Origin: Candidatus Coatesbacteria bacterium RBG_13_66_14
GTDB lineage: Bacteria > RBG-13-66-14
Direction: 5' to 3'
DNA: 10,255 bases
NCBI GenBank assembly: GCA_001774505.1
Contig: MFAF01000082.1
Span: forward strand, 1 to 10,255
Within the stretch, counting starts at the first letter, position 1; each line of letters opens with the position of its first letter. The position numbers and the translations under genes are program-made. Under the pieces are notes generated by a model, which did no database searches, was not told where the DNA came from, and worked only from the letters and a program-made list of their open reading frames with translations. Below are positions 6,341-10,255 of this stretch, piece after piece.

Positions 6341-6811
6341 CTAGTCGAAGATGTCCGAGAAGTAGAGCAGGAACAGGATCGCGTTCTCGCCGGGCATGCC
6401 CTCCATCTCCTCGGGGGTGTCCAGGTCGTCGTGGTCGTAGTAGGCCAGAATCTCGTCGTCGTCGTTGGTGATGCGCCCGCCGTCGAAGTAGGCGATGATG
6501 CCGAATCGCTTGTCCTTGAGGCGGCCGGTGTCTTCCTCGCCCAGCTCGATGTAGTACTGGGTGACGTAGGAGATGTTCTTCACCAAAATCTCCTCGCCCT
6601 GCTCCAGCCGGGCCAGGATTTTGTAATCCTCGTCCTTGACCCGGTCGCTCTCGATGTAGCCGATGACCTCGTAGTCGGTGTCCAGGATCCGGTTGTCCTC
6701 GTCAATGAAGCCGAGGGTCTGGTAGCCGGCGTCCTGGATGCGCCACTCGGTGCCGGTGGCGGCCAGGGCGGGGAGGAGTATGACGGTCATTGACGCAAGG
6801 ATTGTCTTCAC
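6341..6811 (-). CDS. Exported protein of 16-residue repeats, unknown function
   Basis: I start at GTG 6809-6811, five bases after GAGGGGG; the longer frame from TTG 6847 runs back over the promoter. The 156-residue product opens with a Sec signal peptide (KTILASMTVILLPALAA, cleavage near residue 18-20). Residues 24-128 are repeats of about 16 residues: R-[IV]-x-D-x-[DG]-[YF]-x-[IV]-[IL]-[GA]-[YF]-[IF]-[ED]-x-[DG]. Units start at Arg24, Arg41, Arg57, Arg97 and Arg113, with a longer divergent one at 73-96. The alternation suggests short beta-hairpins in a flat or circular beta array. It resembles the 'I-x-D-x-x-G-x-x-I-G' repeats of small beta-flower-type domains, but I cannot assign a family. 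The C-terminus (129-156) is acidic, then hydrophobic (AILFLLYF). The protein is very acidic and lacks a lipobox. It is monocistronic, convergent with selD and divergent from the cysteine-rich gene. Confidence 0.75.
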   Translation of the reverse strand: MKTILASMTVILLPALAATGTEWRIQDAGYQTLGFIDEDNRILDTDYEVIGYIESDRVKDEDYKILARLEQGEEILVKNISYVTQYYIELGEEDTGRLKDKRFGIIAYFDGGRITNDDDEILAYYDHDDLDTPEEMEGMPGENAILFLLYFSDIFD

Positions 6812-6837
6812 GACGACCCCCTCGTAACGGTTTTTAT

Positions 6838-6866
6838 ATTCTAGCAAGTTTGGGGGGATATTTCAA
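6838..6866 (-). promoter_or_regulatory. Promoter of the 16-residue-repeat gene
   Basis: On the minus strand TTGAAA (6861-6866) is followed at 17 bases by TAGAAT (6838-6843), five of six matches in each box. Transcription would start near 6831, 20 bases before the GTG start. This rules out the TTG at 6847 as the translation start. Confidence 0.65.
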
Positions 6867-6875
6867 ATCGCCGCC

Positions 6876-6904
6876 TTGACGGGGCCGGCGGGCGCGGCTA
6901 AGAT
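6876..6904 (+). promoter_or_regulatory. Promoter of the cysteine-rich small protein gene
   Basis: TTGACG (6876-6881) is followed at 17 bases by TAAGAT (6899-6904). Its -35 box lies only nine bases from the -35 box of the divergent gene, so the two polymerase sites are back to back and one regulator could affect both. Confidence 0.5.
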
Positions 6905-6937
6905 GGGCCGTGGAACCGCGCGAGCCGGGGAGACGCC

Positions 6938-7159
6938 ATGGACTGCGACCGCCGCGAGATCAACCTCGGGCACTGCAACTGCACCTACTCCTGCGACAAG
7001 CACGGCCGCTGCTGCGAGTGCCTGCACTACCACCGGGAGCGGATGGAGCTGCCGGCGTGCTACTTCGACGCCGCGTCCGAGCGGACCTGGGACCGCAGCA
7101 TTTCGTACTTCGTCGCGCGCCTGTTCCCGCGTTCCAAGCAGGGTAAGCCCCCGGCCTGA
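6938..7159 (+). CDS. Small cysteine-rich DUF6485-family-like protein
   Basis: The 73-residue product has a GGGGAG ribosome-binding site five bases before its ATG. It carries eight cysteines: Cys3, 13, 15, 19, 25, 26, 28 and 41, in the pattern C-N-C-x3-C-x5-C-C-x-C, followed by [14 protein letters not shown] and a [10 protein letters not shown] segment. From memory this matches the small DUF6485 family, found in anaerobes and uncultured phyla, which shares the CNCTY, CCEC, LPACYF and DRSI elements and this length. The cysteine set could bind zinc or an iron-sulfur cluster in the cytoplasm (no signal peptide). Function is unknown. It has its own promoter, divergent from the 16-residue-repeat gene. 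A longer overlapping frame from 6876 is a composition artefact. Confidence 0.82.
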   Translation: MDCDRREINLGHCNCTYSCDKHGRCCECLHYHRERMELPACYFDAASERTWDRSISYFVARLFPRSKQGKPPA

Positions 7160-7175
7160 CGGTTTTTTAAAACCG
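7160..7175 (+). terminator. Weak terminator candidate after the cysteine-rich gene
   Basis: CGGTTTT (7160-7166) and AAAACCG (7169-7175) are inverted repeats directly after the stop codon. The stem is A/T-rich with almost no loop, and no T-run follows. The remaining spacer to 7304 also holds a perfect palindrome CGGCGGCCGCCG (7201-7212) next to a run of nine A (7215-7223). Confidence 0.3.
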
Positions 7176-7244
7176 CGGCGCTTCGTATTTCGCCGGCCTT
7201 CGGCGGCCGCCGTTAAAAAAAAACGCCCCGCCGCCCCGGGGGAC

Positions 7245-7273
7245 TTGCCTCGGGCGCGAATCGGGGCTATATT
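7245..7273 (+). promoter_or_regulatory. Promoter of the zinc-ribbon protein gene
   Basis: TTGCCT (7245-7250) is separated by 17 bases from TATATT (7268-7273; TATTAT overlaps at 7270-7275). Transcription would start near 7280, about 25 bases before the ATG at 7305. Confidence 0.55.
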
Positions 7274-7304
7274 ATCAGCACACATTAAAAAAGCCGCGAG
7301 AGCC

Positions 7305-8039
7305 ATGTTCACCGGAAAGTGGAAGACGAAGAAGCTCACCTGCCCCGCGTGCGGGGGGGACATTACGGCGCTGCCCGGCGACCGGGCCTTCGCCTGCTCG
7401 CGGTGCGAGCTGGGTTTCGAGCTGGCGGACGGCCGGGTCGGCCGTCTCTCGGCGAACCAGGTCTACCGCGGGTGGTGGCTGCGCGCCCGGCCCGGAGGCC
7501 CCGCGGGCGAGGGCGCCGGCAAGGTCGTGCTGCTGCCCTTCTGGCGCTTCGAGCTGACCTCGCCCGCCCAGGCCTTCACCCTCCAGGACACCGGCAAGGT
7601 CCCGCCGAAGGTCCGCAAGAGCATGCGCGACGAGGAGCGGTTCGACCTCTCCCGGCACCGCGTCTTCGCGTACTACCCGGCCTTCCGCACCGCGCACGCG
7701 CAGACGGCCTTCAATCTGTCGGCGACGCTCACCGACACCCAGCCCGCCTACGAGCTCTCCGCGGGGGCGTATTCGGCGGGGGCGGTCCACGCCTCCGACG
7801 CGGCCGAGCGGGGTCTGTGCTTCGCCTCGGAGCACCTGGGGGACCATTCGCCGGGCCTGGCGCTGACCGGGCTCTGCGGGCGCGGGTCGCCCCAGTTGGT
7901 TAGCCTGCCCTTCGAGAGGCGCGGGGCGGAGCTGGTGGAGGGCGTGTCCGGGGCGCGGTTCCCGGCGGGGGAGCTGGACGAGTCGCTTTTGGCGCTGAAT
8001 CAGGAGTACAAATCGCCCCCGGAGGGCGAAAAGACGTAG
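7305..8039 (+). CDS. Zinc-ribbon protein of unknown family
   Basis: The frame is open from further upstream, but the ATG at 7305 starts right after a promoter and gives a sensible N-terminus, MFTGKWKTKKLTCPACGGDI; the ribosome-binding site is weak (GCGAGAG). The product has 244 residues. Residues 13-34 form a zinc ribbon: Cys13-x2-Cys16 and Cys31-x2-Cys34, with 14 residues between the pairs. The rest (about 45-244) is soluble and has no signal or membrane segment. It contains VVLLPFWRFEL, FAYYPAFRTAHAQTAFNLSATLT and a Gly-rich RGLCFASEHLG...LTGLCGRG stretch. The first two short motifs recall the 'LPFW-x-F' strand that follows zinc ribbons in several uncharacterised proteins, but I do not recognise the family. 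A ribbon plus a beta-rich body could bind nucleic acid or protein; this is a guess. The gene stands alone, followed by repeat-filled DNA. Confidence 0.75.
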   Translation: MFTGKWKTKKLTCPACGGDITALPGDRAFACSRCELGFELADGRVGRLSANQVYRGWWLRARPGGPAGEGAGKVVLLPFWRFELTSPAQAFTLQDTGKVPPKVRKSMRDEERFDLSRHRVFAYYPAFRTAHAQTAFNLSATLTDTQPAYELSAGAYSAGAVHASDAAERGLCFASEHLGDHSPGLALTGLCGRGSPQLVSLPFERRGAELVEGVSGARFPAGELDESLLALNQEYKSPPEGEKT

Positions 8040-8062
8040 GGGCCGACCGACCAGTCGGTCCG
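8037..8062. repeat. GTAGGGGCCGACC hairpin overlapping the zinc-ribbon gene stop
   Basis: GACCGAC (8045-8051) pairs with GTCGGTC (8054-8060). The unit starts inside the stop codon (TAG 8037-8039). The string GTAGGGGCCGACC is repeated in inverse orientation at 8603-8615, at the end of the neighbouring minus-strand gene. Confidence 0.6.
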
Positions 8063-8126
8063 TCTGCCCCTCACCCCAACCCTCCCCCCAAAGGGGGGAG
8101 GGGGTTTACGGTGGCCCTCACCCTCG

Positions 8127-8171
8127 GGTTGCGATGACGTAGGGGCGGACCTTTAGGTCCGCCCTCTTTTT
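8127..8171 (+). terminator. GGTTGCGATGACG module ending in a terminator hairpin
   Basis: GGTTGCGATGACGTAGGGG (8127-8145) runs into GGGCGGACC (8143-8151) paired with GGTCCGCCC (8156-8164) over TTTA, followed by TCTTTTT (8165-8171). It is the first good plus-strand terminator after the zinc-ribbon gene, about 100 bases from its stop. Confidence 0.65.
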
Positions 8172-8350
8172 ATAAGGTAGCCCTCACCCTTTGTCCCTCT
8201 CCCACGGGGAGAGGGAGACCGTGGGCCGCCGCGTTCTGCCCCTCACCCTAGCCCGTCGGCGAACCGCCCCCAAAGGGGGGAGGGGGGACGCTTCGCCCCC
8301 CTCACGGGTACATAGGCGACCCTTTCCCTTAAAAGGAGAGGGGACAGGCA

Positions 8351-8401
8351 GGTTGCGATGACGTAGGGCGGCCCCGTGGGATGAATCCCCTGCGGGCCGC
8401 C
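8351..8401 (+). repeat. GGTTGCGATGA-type module with compound hairpin, forward copy
   Basis: GGTTGCGATGACGTAGGG (8351-8368) leads into the outer stem GGCGGCCC (8367-8374)/GGGCCGCC (8394-8401) with an inner hairpin GGGA-TGAA-TCCC (8378-8389). The inner stem differs in paired bases from the copy at 6215-6277. Confidence 0.7.
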
Positions 8402-8493
8402 GTGTTTTCTCCGTACCCTACCCCGACCCTCACCCCGGCCCGTCGGCGCGCCGCTCCCTGGAAGGGAGAGGGGACCGCTGCAGCCCTCACCCG

Positions 8494-8526
8494 CAATTGC
8501 GATGACGTAGGGGGTGTCCACACCCG
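8494..8526 (+). repeat. Truncated TTGCGATGACGTAGGG module with a short hairpin
   Basis: AATTGCGATGACGTAGGG is followed by GGGTGT (8512-8517) paired with ACACCC (8520-8525). The leader is conserved but the hairpin is unrelated in sequence to those of the other copies. Confidence 0.6.
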
Positions 8527-8561
8527 CCCCCAGCATTTCGGATTTGCGTTTTATATAAGCA

Positions 8562-8584
8562 GGGCGGGGCTCTTTACCCCGCCC
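8562..8584 (-). terminator. Hairpin downstream of the DUF4388 gene (likely terminator)
   Basis: GGGCGGGG (8562-8569) pairs with CCCCGCCC (8577-8584) around CTCTTTA. It lies 30 bases past the minus-strand stop at 8614. The minus strand continues into TGCTTATATAAAA, a poor T-run, while the plus strand continues GTTCTT, so termination may be partial or bidirectional. Confidence 0.45.
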
Positions 8585-8593
8585 GTTCTTAGC

Positions 8594-8611
8594 GCCGACC
8601 GGCCGGTCGGC
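8594..8611. repeat. Perfect 18-base palindrome at the end of the DUF4388 gene
   Basis: GCCGACCGGCCGGTCGGC reads the same on both strands and ends two bases before the minus-strand stop codon at 8614. With flanking bases it is an inverted relative of the element at 8037-8062. Confidence 0.65.
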
Positions 8612-8613
8612 CC

Positions 8614-9378
8614 CTACTGGAAGATGGAGTTGACGTACCCCACCAGCTCGTCGTGGAGCGCCTTGGACTCGGCGCGGGAGATGTAATCCCGGGCGAACCC
8701 CTCGGCGTTCCGGCAGACCTCCAGGAGCTCGCGGCGGTTGGCCAGCTCTATCTCGCCGTCCAGGCGCCGCACCTCCCGCTCGATGAAATTCCGGGCCGAG
8801 GGGCCGATGTAGCCGGAAAGCAGCCGCTCGAGGCGGTCCGAGACGGGGTTGCGGTCCACGGCGATGACGCCCGCGGCCAGGAACTTCGCCAGCACCAGGA
8901 GCACCTGGCGCATGGCCAGGCCGACGAGGTTGGCCAGGGTGTGGATGTTGCGGCGGCCGTCAATCAGCAGGAAAACCTTCCGCTCGGGGGATTCGCGGTC
9001 GTAGAGGGTGGGCTCTATCTTGCCCACGAGGCGGGGGATGGAGAGGCCGTTGCCCACCTTGCGGCGGAGCTCCTCCCATTCCCCGGCGCGGCGGACGGCC
9101 TCGAAGAGCATCTGCTGCCAGTTGCGGCCGAGTTTCTGCTCGGTGTCTATCTTGAAGTCGGGGTTGAACTCGAAGCCGCCCGAGTCCCAGCAGAAGGGGT
9201 CGTAGAAGGCCGGCTCACCCTCGAGCTCGCCCGAAACGGCGTTGACGATGGCGCCCGCGAGGAAATCGAAGAACGCCCGGCGTTGGTCAGATTCCAGGTA
9301 AAGGCGGCCCGTCTTCCGGTTCATCACCAGAAGCTGGACGACGTCGGCCAGGGTGATTTCCTTGAGGGTGCCCTTCAA
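8614..9378 (-). CDS. DUF4388 (PATAN) domain protein
   Basis: Translation starts at TTG (9376-9378) with GGAG five bases upstream (CTCC on the plus strand at 9384-9387); the resulting MKGTLKEITLADVVQLL is the typical beginning of DUF4388 proteins, which supports this rare start. Of 254 residues, about 1-100 form the DUF4388/PATAN domain: RKTGRLYLE, AFFDFLAGAIVNAVSGELEGEPAFYDPFCWDSGGFEF. Such domains occur with response regulators and gliding or motility regulators, where they mediate protein contacts. Residues about 105-185 (GKIEPTLYDRESPERKVFLLIDGRRNIHTLANLVGLAMRQVLLVLAKFLAAGVI, broken here only for description) look like the helical, winged-helix-like segment often following this domain. The rest is a charged helical tail with RLDGEIELANRRELLEVC. 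There is no receiver domain or signal peptide. It is probably cytoplasmic and regulatory. It lies 94 bases after the 22-residue-repeat gene on the same strand and may share its transcript. Confidence 0.82.
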   Translation of the reverse strand: MKGTLKEITLADVVQLLVMNRKTGRLYLESDQRRAFFDFLAGAIVNAVSGELEGEPAFYDPFCWDSGGFEFNPDFKIDTEQKLGRNWQQMLFEAVRRAGEWEELRRKVGNGLSIPRLVGKIEPTLYDRESPERKVFLLIDGRRNIHTLANLVGLAMRQVLLVLAKFLAAGVIAVDRNPVSDRLERLLSGYIGPSARNFIEREVRRLDGEIELANRRELLEVCRNAEGFARDYISRAESKALHDELVGYVNSIFQ

Positions 9379-9472
9379 CGCCGCTCCGTTTTTTGTTATT
9401 CGCGGTCCGTAAACCGGCGCTGGTTGTTATTTTAACATATCCGGGCGGGGGGCCTCACCGGTGCGGGGCCTT

Positions 9473-10231
9473 CTACGGTGCTTCCCAGATCGGTGCACCG
9501 TTCTTGTCGTACAGGACCAGCGCAGGTCCGTCTTCGGCCTCGAACAGCCTAATGAGTTTGTCACCGTTCTTGCCGTACATACCAAGCACCGGCCCGTTTT
9601 TAGTCACGACTAGTGCGGTGCGGAAAATGAAGTTCTCATCGAACATTTTCAGTTGTGGCCCTTCCTTGTCCACGAATAAATAGGTGCGGACCTTGCCGTT
9701 CTTGTCGAACAGGACCATCGCAGGTCCGTCTTTGTCCTCGACCAGCCCGGCGATATTGACACCGTGCTTGTCGAACAGGACCAATCCCGCCCCATCCGCG
9801 GTCACATTGAATGTGGTGCGCAGATTGCCTTTTTCGTCGCTCAGGGAAAGTGCTGGTCCACCCTTGAGTGCGGCCAGTCCGACTCGTGTGTTGCCATTCT
9901 CGTCGCGCAGGCTCAGCACGGGCTCGTCACCTACCAGGCCCAGCCCTGCGCGGGAAGTACCTTTTTCATCCCATACAAATATCCCCGGTCCGGATTCGGT
10001 CACACGCAGTTCAATGCGGGTTCGACCCTCATCGTCAACTAGTACGAATCCCTTGGCCCGAATGATATTATCGGTTTCCTGGGCCAGGACAGGGCCCGCG
10101 CTACCCGTGGTAAACCAGGCCAGGGTCAACAGCCCCAGCGTCAGGCCCGCCGCTATTATCAGATGCCGGTTGCGGCGCTTCGCGGCGGCCAGCTCCCGCT
10201 CCAGCTTCTCCAGCCGTTCTTCGACGGTCAT
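9473..10231 (-). CDS. Membrane-anchored coiled-coil protein with nine 22-residue repeats
   Basis: AAGGAG six bases before the ATG supports this start. The 252-residue product opens with a short coiled-coil (VEERLEKLERELAAAKRRN, residues 3-21). One membrane segment follows (about 24-44, LIIAAGLTLGLLTLAWF), with basic residues on its cytoplasmic side. The region after about residue 57 is nine tandem 22-residue units of the form G-P-x-L-x-L-x-D-E-x-G-x-x-R-x-x-L-x-V-x-x-x, for example PALSLSDEKGNLRTTFNVT and PAMVLFDKNGKVRTYLFVD. The last is cut short at PIWEAP. Regular alternation with Gly turns suggests a beta-solenoid or stacked hairpins facing the periplasm. Proteins of this design, coiled-coil plus membrane helix plus 'LxDExGxxR' repeats, occur in many phyla without known function. 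Base composition is less GC-rich than in its neighbours. Its promoter would lie beyond the window end. Confidence 0.8.
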   Translation of the reverse strand: MTVEERLEKLERELAAAKRRNRHLIIAAGLTLGLLTLAWFTTGSAGPVLAQETDNIIRAKGFVLVDDEGRTRIELRVTESGPGIFVWDEKGTSRAGLGLVGDEPVLSLRDENGNTRVGLAALKGGPALSLSDEKGNLRTTFNVTADGAGLVLFDKHGVNIAGLVEDKDGPAMVLFDKNGKVRTYLFVDKEGPQLKMFDENFIFRTALVVTKNGPVLGMYGKNGDKLIRLFEAEDGPALVLYDKNGAPIWEAP

Positions 10232-10237
10232 TTCTAG

Positions 10238-10243
10238 CTCCTT
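10238..10243 (-). promoter_or_regulatory. Ribosome-binding site of the 22-residue-repeat gene
   Basis: AAGGAG on the minus strand (CTCCTT on the plus strand) is spaced six bases from the ATG at 10229-10231, fixing the start of the last gene. Confidence 0.7.
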
Positions 10244-10255
10244 ATCCTGGGACGG

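Larger units (their letters stand above)
8040..8613. repeat. Gene-free stretch made of dispersed repeat modules
   Basis: These 574 bases hold no credible gene. They are filled with CCCTCACCC-plus-palindrome units at 8065-8104 (stem CCCTCCCCCC/GGGGGGAGGG, loop AAA), 8181-8216 (TCCCTCTCCC/GGGAGAGGGA, loop ACG), 8240-8287, 8298-8343, 8427-8474 (CTCCCT/AGGGAG, loop GGA) and a stub at 8484-8492. Three TTGCGATGACGTAGGG modules lie at 8127, 8351 and 8497. The stretch lies between two convergent genes. Confidence 0.8.

Noticed and set aside
6876..7304. N-terminal extension of the zinc-ribbon frame
   Set aside because: It overlaps the DUF6485-like gene out of frame, is low-complexity Ala/Arg/Thr, and a promoter lies directly before the ATG at 7305.
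3439..8492. CRISPR array from the many GC palindromes
   Set aside because: Units are unevenly spaced, differ in stem length, are scattered between genes, and have no regular spacers or cas genes.
8243..8536. Minus-strand 97-codon frame containing repeated PYVIA motifs
   Set aside because: The repeated motif is just the translation of the GATGACGTAGGG module; the frame is made of intergenic repeats with no ribosome-binding site.
8653..9435. Plus-strand 260-codon frame opposite the DUF4388 gene
   Set aside because: It is a shadow frame, rich in Ala/Gly/Val/Glu and without recognisable domains, whereas the minus strand has a recognised domain, ribosome-binding site and start.

Overview
The window looks like chromosomal DNA from a high-GC, Gram-negative bacterium. 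Two proteins carry lipoprotein-type signals, several others have Sec signal peptides or membrane anchors, Shine-Dalgarno sites are common, and one secreted protein ends in a type IX secretion (T9SS) type A-like sorting domain. That tail, together with many 'orphan' repeat proteins and dense GC-rich intergenic palindromes, suggests the FCB superphylum or a neighbouring uncultured candidate phylum. This is inference; no rRNA or marker gene is present to settle it.

Layout. Positions 1-1162 (minus) hold an eight-bladed PQQ-type propeller lipoprotein. A visibly AT-rich patch (about 1255-1790) carries a frameshifted small secreted-protein remnant between two copies of a TTAACGTTAAA palindrome. Next come a seven-bladed propeller protein with a T9SS-like tail (1794-3377) and a second PQQ-type propeller lipoprotein with its own strong promoter (3666-4733). 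At 5034-6092 lies selD, selenophosphate synthase. Its catalytic residue is encoded by an in-frame UGA at 5100-5102, so ordinary ORF calling would start it about 100 bases too late and lose the active site. A convergent minus-strand gene (6341-6811) encodes an exported protein of 16-residue repeats. Divergent from it is a small cysteine-rich DUF6485-like gene (6938-7159), followed by a zinc-ribbon protein of unknown family (7305-8039). After a 574-base gene-free stretch made almost wholly of repeats come two minus-strand genes: a DUF4388/PATAN-domain protein (8614-9378, TTG start) and, upstream of it, a membrane-anchored protein of nine 22-residue repeats (9473-10231).

How the parts relate. 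Most genes look like single transcription units with recognisable sigma70-like promoters, not one pathway operon. The common theme is envelope-facing repeat proteins: three propellers, a 16-residue repeat and a 22-residue repeat. selD implies a selenocysteine system (selA, selB, selC) elsewhere in the genome. The intergenic spaces share a modular repeat family: a fixed leader GGTTGCGATGACGTAGGG, hairpins with changing stems but often a TTTA loop, and CCCTCACCC-plus-palindrome units. Some copies serve as apparent intrinsic terminators.

No defence system, CRISPR array, transposase or tRNA was found. The strongest leads are the recoded selD start, the covarying hairpin family and the palindrome-flanked AT-rich remnant.
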